Positions 41,401-52,562 of a stretch of 64,000 nucleotides of DNA are shown here, in pieces (position 1 is the stretch's first letter; the number at the start of each line of letters is the position of its first letter). The DNA comes from Syngnathus acus (taxonomy: Eukaryota; Chordata; Actinopteri; Syngnathiformes; Syngnathidae). The position numbers and the translations under genes were made by a program. The notes under the pieces were generated by a model. It had not been told where the DNA came from, did no database searches, and saw only the letters and a list, made by a program, of their open reading frames with translations. The stretch covers positions 3,402,001 through 3,466,000 of the forward strand of contig NC_051087.1 of NCBI RefSeq assembly GCF_901709675.1, read 5' to 3'.

Positions 41401-43084
41401 TTACTCTCTTCTCATTTCTTATGTTTGTTACTCGCCAACGGACAAACGATGGGTTCTGAACAAGTTACATTTGTTTCTTTACATTCAAACTCGGCTTGCA
41501 GCAAATGAGTAACATCATTTTTTGGGATGATTACTTGGGCCTTCTGCTTGACTGTATTTTAATAATTGATTTTGATGGTGGAATTATTATTTTTTTTCAA
41601 GCCTGCTATTCGGTGCAAAAAGTTTGAGAACTGTAAGCAGTAAATCTCAAGTTGAATTAATCAGTGCTGTTGTTTTGGCTAGCAACAGAGTTGGGTTCAT
41701 CAGTTAACTCTTTGATGACCCGTGTCTCAAGAATAGTCTGAATGAGCTGAGATAAAATAATAAATTTAAATTTTTTTTTTTAAAGGTTACTTCATATTTG
41801 CATTCCTGATTGCTAAAAGGAGCCTTAACTTAAAGGAGGCATTTATTCACGACTAACTGGGTTCACGAAATTGACGACCCCTATTTGATGAAAAGCCTCC
41901 TGCCATCACGTAACCGGCCTGCTGCGTACACGCGAGGAGAAAATTGTTTACACAGCTGCCAGGAGGAATTCTTCAATTCAGAATTGATAAGTCCCTGGTT
42001 TGTCGGGTTTTTGTGGAAATGTGATAAGAGCGGTATTCGGCGCGGCATAGCGGGCTTTTCGGAAGGATGGAAAGCGAGATGATTGTGTTGCGACGGTGCT
42101 AAACGGACATTTTTACAGCATCGTCGAATCTGAAAGCCGCTTGCCAAACGTTTCATGTTTTAAAGCAAAAAAAGGCGGATTGAGCGGCTCACATCAACCA
42201 ATCGGAATCGAGCATTGCCAGTGGTCTGATCTCGCAGCTTCTTCCCGTGTTTTAAGATGCGACGGCACAAAACAAAAGTCCACATTGTGCCTCTCAAAGA
42301 CCTTAATACTGGAAGGAAGTTGTTGTGGGTCCGACTGGCCGCCCCGTCTCCAAGTCTTTCACATTAGCGGACACAAGCTTCCATTGTTACGCGTCGATAC
42401 CATCCGTACATCCGTCCATTCATTTTGTAAAACCGATTCTTGTCATTTAGGACCTAATCATGTGCCCTGAGGGGAACTAAACTCATCCACTGGGGGGGGA
42501 TCAACGTTGTTACTCGCACTTGTGTCGCAAACGTCACACACGACGAAAGCCGTAAAAAAAAGCCGAGCATAACTAGCGATTGACGATAAGCTGGTTATCT
42601 ATCACTAAGTATCTGCTCAATTTTCGACCGTGTTAAACAGCTACTGAAATGATTGCATCCTCTGCTCCAGCTAGTTTTGACCTTCTCGTCTTGTCTCCGT
42701 CTGCCGCAGGGGAAGCAGCAGCCGAGGACACCTGGATGACTTTCACAAGCTCCTGGCTGACCTAGTTAAGCAAACACACACACACACATGGAGGAAGGCG
42801 CACATAACACTTTGCTTTCCGCCCAATTTGTCCAAGCAATCCTCTCCCAAACATAAGATTCAAATAGCACAGCCACACCATGCCTAAACAGGCACAAACA
42901 AAATAGTTGCTCCTGAATGAAGGGAGGCGGACATGACAGCTAATAATACTCTCGCTAGTTTGGATGCCGGGCAAAGTTACTCATTTGCGAGCTACACCTC
43001 AAATATTGTCTTTGTCTTTTGTGCGGGGCCTTTCCTCTGTGGTGTTTTGACTATTATGGCATTTATACAGTGTTGTCTACTCAC

Positions 43085-43117
<33 letters not shown>

Positions 43118-45084
43118 TGCAGTGGGCCTCACACTACAGGAAGCCTGGAAGGCACAGAGATCTTATGGAATGTTTGTGGAGAAAGGTGAGGTGTAATGGA
43201 ATGTAATTATGGTCCCAGTTGGCGGCGCTTACATGCAAACACACACACACACACACTAACTTGCACACATTTCCATCATGAATATTGTTGATTTAATTGG
43301 ATGGGCTAATCGCTCCCTTCAAATGTGCTCAACCTTTGTTTCCATGACATACTGAGCAGTTAAGTGTGCTTGTGCCTTAAATTGGTATTTATTCAGTTAT
43401 TACGTCCATCTCGACTGTTGGTCAAACCTGCACTTTTAATACAACAACATCGTTTTCTTTAAAACAAAACAAATTTTAACCTTGAAAATGAATTCCATGC
43501 TTTTGTTTGTAAAGCTGATGCAAATGATCTTTTTTTTGTTTGTTTTGTTTTAAGTTCCAAGACGTCTCCTGCCAGGAATGACATGCTACATGAATCAAAA
43601 CATTGCAATTTAAAACAAAAATCAATTATCAAGCTGAGACAGAATTGTGTTGTTGCTAGGCGGAATCCAAATGCTTCCATCCCAACTGCCCTAGGCGCCA
43701 ATGGAAAAAAAAAAAATAAATTGCAAATTTGAATGACCTCAAAAACCCAAAAAAAAAAAAAGAAATTTACCAGGAGTACAGATTTTATTATACATCTTTT
43801 GAAATTGACTTGCTGCTCTATATTCAATCCAAAATGCAACATTTGAAGTTCAATAACATCCTCCGGTTGCCATGCAACAGCTGCAGCTTTATTCCCCAAT
43901 GTCCTTGCACAAAAATGGGCTTAAATATCAAATAGCCTTTGCGCTTTTTCTGACACGCAACACATCCACAAGAACATATCTCTAGCAACACGCGCGCAGC
44001 TGGACATGCATGCATGTGCACACACACACACACACACGCACGCACAAAGTCAGTGAAATCCCTGGCAGATTAGTTGCTGTTCTTATGTAAAATGGATCAG
44101 CGGCCCCCAATCGCCCAAGCTCAACCTGAGTGGACAATAGTCCGAGGGGAAACCTCTTCAAAAGTGCATTTGTATGGAAGTGTATGTGTGCTGTAAGAAT
44201 TAAAATGCATGCTTTTAGGTCAAATTGGATGCGTGGACGAGTTGCTTGATCCTCTCAACGGGCGGCCATTTTTTTTTGCCACTTGCTGTAAAGAAATCGG
44301 AGATTTAAATTGGTTGAAATTTTGATTGGCCCCTCCGCCAGCCTTATCGTGGTGGAGGGGTTTGCGTCTCTAACCCTAATGATCGTAGAAGTCAAGTTGT
44401 TTATGCCCCTGGCAGGGTCACCCATGGCAAAGGGGTCCTGGGTGAGGGGCCAGACAAAGCACGGCTCATTGAATCCCATCCATCCATCCATTTTCTGTAG
44501 CGCTTGTCCCCACCGGGGTCGCAGGCGTGCTGGAGCCTATCCCAGCAGTCATCGAGTAGTAGGCGGGGGGGACACCCTGAACTTGTTGCAGGGCACACAG
44601 AGACAAACAACCATCCACACTTACGCCTTGGGGCAATTTGGAGTGCTCAATCGGCCTACCAAGCATGTTTTTGTGATGTGTAGGAGGAAAACCCACGCAG
44701 GCACGGGGAGAACATGCAAACTCCACACAGGGAGGGTCGCAAGCGGAATCAGACCTCTGAACTGTGAGGCAAACGTGCTAACCAGTGCTCCACCGTGCCG
44801 CCCCACTTAGCGTCAAACAATTCAAATTCTTGGGAATATCGGCACGGTTGTTTGTATCTGTGTGCCCTACGATTGGCTGGCGACCGGTTCAGAGTGTTCC
44901 CCTACCCACGTGGGGACAAGCGGGACAGAAAATGGATGGACGGATGGAGCACACGAGTGTCTGTAATTCTACTTAAGTACGGATTGAGCATTTTTGCCTT
45001 GACCGCTCTTACCTCAGCGCTGCCGAGCCTCAGGAGCGCCGCCGAGAGCGCGGCCAGGAGTAGCAGCGGAAGCCACGACCTCAT
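38402..45084 (-). CDS. pdgfb: Platelet-derived growth factor subunit B, with an extended C-terminal region
   Basis: Six exons on the minus strand, 45084-45013, 41229-41127, 40490-40428, 40367-40150, 39860-38990 and 38523-38402, join in phase to 482 residues (human PDGFB is 241). The signal peptide is [18 protein letters not shown]. The propeptide begins [12 protein letters not shown] and ends near RHVR|S, a minimal furin-type site. The growth-factor domain keeps all eight cysteines ([26 protein letters not shown]). It is a secreted dimeric ligand for PDGF receptors that recruits pericytes and mural cells. Exon 5 then runs on for about 230 residues rich in Pro, Gln, Ser, Gly and Arg. Exon 6 encodes a basic retention-like tail ([16 protein letters not shown]) corresponding to the matrix-binding tail of mammalian PDGFB. 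The strong donor ccag|gtaaag at 38990 decides the exon 5 end; without it the frame would stop at 38943. Confidence 0.93.
43085..43115. repeat. (AC)n microsatellite in pdgfb intron 1
   Basis: A run of about 15 AC units in the 3.8-kb first intron. Similar shorter runs lie near 42775, 43235 and 44020. Confidence 0.85.
44310..44475 (+). repeat. Unclassified dispersed-repeat candidate abutting a SINE-like copy
   Basis: An open stretch ([30 protein letters not shown]) lies in pdgfb intron 1 directly beside the SINE-like element. Its composition and position suggest part of a mobile element rather than a host exon. I cannot name the family, and no splice sites support an exon. Confidence 0.35.
44478..44805 (-). 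mobile_element. tRNA-derived SINE-like element, copy 1
   Basis: On the minus strand the head reads cggcacggtggagcactggt and tagcacgtttgcctcacagt, which includes a tRNA A-box-like TGGTTAGCACG. The B box is partly mutated (ggtctgattccg). The body (gtttgcatgttctccccgtg) and a tail of ATGGATGG units match the copy at 61772-62052. A shorter piece of the same family's 3' part lies at 44840-44950 on the plus strand. Confidence 0.65.
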
Positions 45085-45740
45085 GTTGCCGGCCAGCCAG
45101 AGGAGCCCTCGCCAGCGACCGGCTGGGCATTGAGCACCTCGGCGTCCACTCTCACCGCTGAGGGTCTCCCCCTTTGACGTGAAGGATCCCAAACGTATGT
45201 TGTCACCTGTGAGCCGCGCAGCGTAATAACAATGACTCACACTCAGGCTAGACGTATGAATCTGTCCATGGTCGGGCAGGTGCGTGGAAGCTTGTCGTCC
45301 ACAGTTGGGGGTGATGAGGAGTCCCCCCCCCAAAATCCAAATGCGTCGATACGCTTCCTCGTTAAAGGGCACCGAAACGGCGCTCGCTATTTGAAGCTGC
45401 TGTCAAAAGGCGCGGGAGGTCTCTTGAATAAAGTCCAGCGTGGCCAACTATCCGCGCGCAACTTTTACGCGCCGTGCTGAAAAGCTTTGGTCTATCCCTC
45501 CTGCTCGTCCACAGCAGTTGATCCACAACCAGCCTCCACAAGCTTCCGTGTGTGTGGCTGTGTGTAATAACGGCGCAGACACGTTTGCTCCGCTTCAACG
45601 TCACGGTCACGTCCTTCCAACTGCCGCACCCGCGCGCGTCTCCTCGCTGACTGAGTCTGCAAATGCTCCGAGCGTCTTTTAACTCGACTGCCTTCACTGT
45701 TCGAGTTCACGCTGACAATCGCGGCAAGGAAATGGAGCAA
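45085..45740 (-). promoter_or_regulatory. GC-richer upstream region and probable long 5' UTR of pdgfb
   Basis: About 650 nt upstream of the signal-peptide ATG are richer in G+C than the surroundings. The frame of the PDGF start stays open upstream to an in-frame ATG at 45372, which would give a 96-residue extension with no signal-peptide character. The signal peptide at 45084 is the better start. Mammalian PDGFB also has a long, inhibitory 5' leader (established knowledge). The exact promoter is not resolved. Confidence 0.4.
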
Positions 45741-46810
45741 GTTTTTTTTTTTTTCCTTTTCAAAATAAAATCAAATAGCTGGAATTTCATACACGTTTGT
45801 GAATGTGTTCAGCAATTTCATTTATTTTGAAAAGCACTATTGGTGTATTGGTGTATTTTCTCATTTCTACCTTTACATGACTTAGTTTCCTCAAGGGTCT
45901 TATTAAGGGAAGAGCTCTTGTCGGAGTCCTCATACTTATATAACACATAAATTATACACCTTTAAAAATAGACTGTCAACCGAACTTCGAATATAAATAG
46001 TATGAATGAGTTAATGGGGATTTATTGAACAAGACAGAATTCTAAAGACGCAATGACTTATCAACCCTTATTTTCAGTAGTGCGAGGAAGGGACTATTGT
46101 GAGGAAAGAAAATCTTTTTTTTTTTTGTTTTATTTATGATGTAGTTATGACGCAAATAGTATTTGTTTGAGAATGATATAACCCAATGTGGTACTTATCC
46201 AACAAAAGAGCTGTTTTTACATGGCATAAAAAAGAGCATGGTAATATTATGACAACATAAAAGACCATTTCTGAGTCGGGATGAATTTGTAATTTAAGGT
46301 ATCAAAATCTTTAATTTATTAGGAATAACGTCTGTGATTTATTGAAAATTTGTTGTTTTTTTACATCTATACATTTGACATATTTCTACTCATGTGTGCT
46401 TTGTGAGAAAACAACAAACCAAAATATTGTTGGTGAACCGACTCTGAAACGACCAATTCTCAATTTTCCCAAAGAGCCCGAGACTGTTTTCCAGGAAGCC
46501 CGCTGTCTCGTCTCGGGGTCACGGCAAAGATCAAGGTTCATGGTGGATTCTTCCGCCCCGCTAGTCCGGAATGGAGGAAGCAGGCCTCCCTGTGCGGCTA
46601 TTCCTGGATGACACAAACACACACAAGTCTCTATCAGCTGAAGTAAACGCTAACCAGTGTGCACGTGCAGTAAGCGTAGTGTGTGACAACTTTAGCACAT
46701 ATCAGGTTTGCACACACTCGCAGCAGGATGCAGGATATTCCTACAAATTAAGTAGCAACTGGCATAAAATGTATTTTCCTAAAAGGACCCCTGGAAATGT
46801 CAAAAGGGCT

Positions 46811-47068
46811 ACCGTATTTTCCGCACAATAAGGCGCACCTAAAAACCTCCAATTTTCTCAAAAGCCGACAGTGCGCCTTATAATCCGGTGCACCTCATAT
46901 ATATGGACCAAGATTGAGCCACTACAGCAGGCGTGTCCAAATATATAGACAAAGTTTTAAAATGGCCCATTCATTGAAGGTGCACCTTATAATCCGGTGC
47001 GCTTTATTTATGGACAAAGTTTTAAAATGGGCCAATTAAAGTGCGCCTTATAGTGTGGAAAATACGGT
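46811..47068. mobile_element. Palindromic fold-back element, family A, second copy
   Basis: The left end accgtattttccgcacaata pairs with the right end (tatagtgtggaaaatacggt). The repeated sub-unit is tataatccggtgcac/gcgcctta. It shares ends with the copy at 33060-33433, but the inner part differs and the flanks show no clear target-site duplication. Confidence 0.7.
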
Positions 47069-47477
47069 ACTTTTAACCAAGATGGCATTCTTTATTTGTG
47101 CCTTTTCACGCCATGGACTTGATTGATTTTTATTTTATTTTTTTTATATTCATGACAAACCCACAAATTCACCAAACTAACACAAAGAGTATTGCCACTT
47201 TATGACGCTCAAGGCAAAACCAATCAGTGTCAGATGCCATAGCGCGCTAAAAGTGGTTTTCACGAGACTGGAGGCAAAATGTATTCACGTGTGACTGAGC
47301 CAGTGAGCTTTAAGTAGGTCTAGACAGTCAGTTGTGAAGTCAAGGGAGATCTCAGACAAGTCCCATTTAGTTGAAGAGACTCATATTGGGTTTGCTTATC
47401 AGCCCTTTGAAGACCACTTCGGGCACGCCACTCATTTTCCTCTTATTTGATCAACTGCTTTCACCCGTCTTCCCGCA

Positions 47478-47510
<33 letters not shown>

Positions 47511-50500
47511 TTTCATATCTTCTCATCCCCCCCATCACCATCTTCTCATGCTATCTTTCAACCAGAGAGAGTGTTAATCAACTTCCCGTCCGCAAGCTTG
47601 ATCTAATTCGCAATTACGGCGCCTGTCTTTCGGCCTCGCCTTACCGTCGTCTCGTCTGCACAGAGGCGCTGCAATTCTCAGGAGAGTTCAAACTCTGGTC
47701 ATCGACCTAACACACCTCCGCCGCGCTTTCCGCACTACATTGAGAAATTTTGCTCAGCGGTTTAACACGAACAAGCACAGGTACATATTTGAAGGTGGTG
47801 GTGGAAGATGTTTGATTTCGATTTGGGCGCTCGAAGATGGTTGATTCTGTTACTGACAGTCAAGACACAAAAAATAACAGAAAATAAGCTCAAATAAATC
47901 ATTTTATGATTAAAAAAAACAAATGTACAAGCTCAAAAAAAGAGCAAAATTATAATTTACATATTACTGGTAGCAGAATAGTTAACAAAACTGACCTTGT
48001 ATCAATATGGAGAGAAAAGGGAAGCAGGAAGAAGATGCAGTGGGCAGAGGTAGGCGAGGAAGGTCTGAATCACGACGTATTGTGATTTTTTTCCCCCAGC
48101 ATCATCTGCGACGGAAGGGGCACGCTGGAGCTAAATATACAATGGGCACAATGACTTAGCAAATGTGGGGTAAGTGTGGAACATAAATGTGAGTGCAAGT
48201 GTGACCATTTGTGAGATTCATGCAAGAGTGAACTCATAGGTTTATTTATTTATCTATTATTATTCTTTATCTATTTATTTAGCTAGCTAGCTATGGTGGA
48301 AATAGCGGATACGTATTACGATAAATTGGGTAAGAATCCCCGTGAGCCAAAAAAGCCACATCATCTTAATAGTGAATCGGTGAGTTCTGTAAAGATCTGC
48401 CGAGGAGGTATACAGAATCGATCTTGGGCCCACGAGAATTTACCACTGAGTTCTAACCCCATCACTGACATGTCTTTTTGACAAAAGTAGCAATCAGGGA
48501 AGTAGTTAGTCCAAATGTCAAATTGTTTGTCGATGGCTTTGTACTTTTGATGTCTTGACAAATAAAAGATGTTTCAATCGGGTACCCAAGGAAAGGAGGG
48601 GCCAAGGGACGGCACCCAGACTTGAACCTCGTGATCAAACGCTCTACTCTCTCGATTTTCCTGAAATGAATGACTAAGAACCAGAGCCTGTTCAAATATT
48701 TAGGTACCTCCGGCTCTGCTGTTGAAGAAGCCCCTGTGGTGTACAGAAAACTTTGTTTCGCTCCAACATTTACCACCGGGGCTAAAAAAGACAAGGCCCT
48801 CACATTCACGTTGGTGCGAATGATCAACACACTCAAAACATTCACCGTGAGCACTCAGTCGCGTCAAGCCAATGCAAATAGAGATCACACACACACACAC
48901 ACACTCGCTCAGAGGAAATACACTTGCGTGAGCCGTCCATCTGGGGAAGTTTTTGCTCCTTTTTTTGTGTCTATATGCTCAGTTGCGGTTCAGGAAAAGT
49001 CTATACAAGGATGTCAAAATACGTCAGGAGGGGAAAGAAAAACACCCATGACCAACTCATCCATTCATTTATAGCGCGCGCATGTGTGTGTGTGTTTTAT
49101 CTAATGTTGTATTGACTTCCATCCCTCCCTTAGGTGTCACATCCACCGTTCTCACAGCTTCCTGTTTACATGAGAGCACTTCCTTTCAAAATGATAGGAA
49201 CAAACCTGATCTTCCTGCACTCTGTCCAGACGTGTCTATAAACAATAACAAACGTACACACATCAGATGAATAACTCAACAGTCCCTCGGAAATTAAGTG
49301 ATCAATGGGCCAAAGGAATCTTCAAAATCCCAGATGTACCCAAACCAGCGCTTGACTCTCCCGCCACACAGGTGTATTTTAATCCCGATCATTCATACCA
49401 ATAGCAATCCTGATCTTCAACAGAGCAGCAGGGCAATGGACTGGAGCCTTATTTGCACTTATTGCATTATTTTTATGATGAATTAGATACACAGTGTGTT
49501 TAAAAGTGGTAGGAGAGCTACGTTAAGATTGGTAATGTCAGCTCAGGTGACTTTGTCTGCGTGTGAGTAATTTGGAGCTAATAGCAGCCATTGTATCAAT
49601 GTGTCTGGTATACGTGAATGCGCACGCATGTTTGCCACACGCCTGATGTGACATGTCAGCTCTCCGCTCGGGAGCATCAGAGTGGGTGACTAATTGTGCT
49701 GTCTGTTCAGCATAACACTCATTCACTCATACTGAGATTATGCAATCCCTGTTTGGATAATCTACTTGGCCCTGTATGTTTTTTGGTTTGAATATTGACA
49801 CGTCTATATTACGTTGCCGTCTGGTAATCCTTAATTTATAACTAATCCTCAAACTCTACTTACATTTTTCCATGCTCACTCAGCACAAGAATAAACATAA
49901 TCCAACAAATTTTGAAAAAAACTACCCACTGACCCAACTATTTATGGAATTGAAACTCGATGAGATATAAATCTATGTCAACCTAGACGGTTTAAATGTA
50001 TTATTGCATCCGGGAGGAATATTAATATCGCTTCAATATGAATTGCATTATATTTTTGGGATTTAAAGTGAGCGTCGGATGTTTCCCAATACATCAGTCA
50101 ACAGTCTGTGTGTCATGTGGGAAAAGGTTTTGTTCACTTCAGTGTGCAGCGTAACAAGTGAAAATCAAAACACGGGCAGCTGAGTACCATGGGCAAATAT
50201 AAAGTGAAACGTGTGTCGTATATTTTTTGTGTATAGCGGCACACCACTTGCTTCCTTGACTTCTCTTTTGCCGGGAAATTTTGAGCACCAACTCCATTTT
50301 TTGATGAATTGCTACTTAAAACTGTTCTTTTTTTATTTCCATTTTGAAGCAAACAAAAATCATACCGGAATATATTTTTTTTAATAAAGCTATCTTTGGT
50401 GTATTTGTTACACGTCTAGCATTCCTCCCTAATTATTTTGCCATTGTATTTGCAGACGAGACGTGTGGTCGGGGCTCCAGACATGAGCTCACGGAGAAAC

Positions 50501-52435
50501 ATCATCAGTTCGATGGACTGAAGAATGCGTGGCTTCTGCAGGTTACTTTTCATTTGAAATTGACTTCGAATTTAAAATGTTTGATCTTTTTTATTGGATT
50601 TTTCTTTTCTTAAAGCACTGGTTTTAATTTCATTTTGGAAAAAGTTTGATCAATTTCACTATTGTTTGTTTTCATTCATTTGGCGGCCTGTAAATGTCAA
50701 GTACAGTAGAAACGGGGGGCTTGATGCACACAGACTGTGCAGGACCTGCACTTTTGTGCGTCTATGTTGTGCAGTTCAATAGCATTTACTGTGGTACACA
50801 AGATAATGAATGACTCCTTTTCAAGTTAATGTTGCATTGATGTGATGTCCATCGCTACAAACACAGCTGCTCTCCCGTCCTCTTGAACAGGAAAGTTTGA
50901 TTATGACGCTCATGGTCAGACAAGGGGCAAAACCACTGTCATGTTGAAAAGAAAAAAAACATCCCAAAGACAGCTAGCTATTATCTTTATCCTGACAGAG
51001 AGACAACCGTTGCATGCTGGGGGAGTTTAGCCTGGGTTGTTACTGAGAGTCTTTGCACATGATTACATAGACTCAAAAGTGTTGTGTAATTTAGTAATGG
51101 TTGTGTTGATAGCAACACTCGGACGCTGTAATGAAGGCGAGACGATGGGCTCTCATCTAGCGGCCGACTCATCGCAGCACAATCGGAGGAAGCTGGAAAA
51201 GAAAGAAAAAAAATGGGCCGCTCTCCTTGTATGGACTCTTTGGAGCCGACTGGCTGAAAATCGGATTGCTTCCCGCGCCTGTGATGTCATTGGCAAAGAA
51301 TTCCCCCTTTGGCGAGACAGCCCGGGAGACTTTTGTTAATTATTGACGAGGTGCGGCGGAGAGTTTGTCGCAGGCGCTTCAGATCCTCATGCAGAAACTG
51401 TGTCATTTACAATGTCTGGATTTCATTTCAGGGTGTCTTGGGCTGGGTTGCTGTCCGTTCAATAGATTTGGTGATCTTTATTAGTGGGTCACCCAGTTAG
51501 TTAGGAGATTTGAGCAAATGCTTAGTTGAATAGTTTGTTGCTTAATTTGATGAGTTAGTTCGATTGAATGAGTCACTTGGCGTTTCATTGCTTGTTCGTC
51601 ACTTTGTTTGTTTGATAGCTTGTTCAAATGGAACTAGGTCAGTTGGTTCGTTTATTTGCGCATATACTGGTGACAATTGTGGAAGAAAAGAAAATACATT
51701 CTTGTACTGATGCTAGCGCCATTCCATAAGAGGTGTCCTGGCTGGCCCACTAATATATCACAATTTATGTAATTAATTTGAGGTCAACAAGAGAGCCACT
51801 CCCTGTAACAAGCAGCATTTCAAAGATGTCTATTTTTATAGAGTGTGCTGTTTTGAAGATGGACCAGTGCTTTGCACAGTCAGCGTGATAACACTCAGGC
51901 AACCTTTGTCAAGCTTGTGACCCAGCGCACGTCTCTTACCATAAGACTCCCTCCCTCCCTCCCTCCCTCCCTCCCTCGCCTCGGGCGATTCAAGTGACTC
52001 ACTGCCATGACATCACCGCGGTGAGCTCACAGTCTCGATGGACTGAGATGGGATTAAATCCGCCGCCGCCGCTGTTCCACTGGTCACCAAAGAGTTTCGG
52101 ATTGACCACCAGGGGCTCAACAGATTAAGACGCAGGTCATGCTGTTGCTTGTCACTCCGTTGAACTCTGCCCGTGACCCAGATTGTGCGCGTCAGTCTGT
52201 CAGTCGACAAAACAACATACATGATTTATTCTTCTTGATTGAAAGGTGGATTAACAGTTCAAGCATACAGTAAAAGCGTCCGGTCGCTATGGTCGGTAGA
52301 AATGCATGATAGATGAAGAAAACATTGAATTGAAATGAAATGATTTATTAGAGATTATGATAAATACATTTATTTTCATAGGTAAAATCTCTTTGTTAAT
52401 GGACAAATATGAGTAAAATCAGGGGCATCGTGGCA

Positions 52436-52562
52436 GATATTTCATTTAACTCTTATTCAAATTAAATGGAGTATATAATGACGGATGTTATAAAATATAA
52501 AAAATAAAATATTTCATTGAACTCTTATTAAAACTAAATTGAGTAAATAATGACAGATGTTA
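52436..52562 (+). repeat. Imperfect tandem duplication of about 76 nt
   Basis: The segment from ttcatttaactcttattcaa through aatgacggatgttata is repeated once with several substitutions (aatgacagatgttata in the second unit). Non-coding. Confidence 0.7.

Noticed and set aside
42684-42770. Possible extra pdgfb exon on the minus strand ([10 protein letters not shown]...)
   Set aside because: It has acceptor- and donor-like ends, but the residues do not fit PDGF propeptide. Exon 1 (phase 0) joins directly to the true exon 2 at 41229, which begins GDPLPASL as expected.
48290-49075. Open frame fragments including YLGTSGSAVEEAPVVYRK
   Set aside because: No recognisable family and no splice-compatible neighbours; probably repeat or chance.
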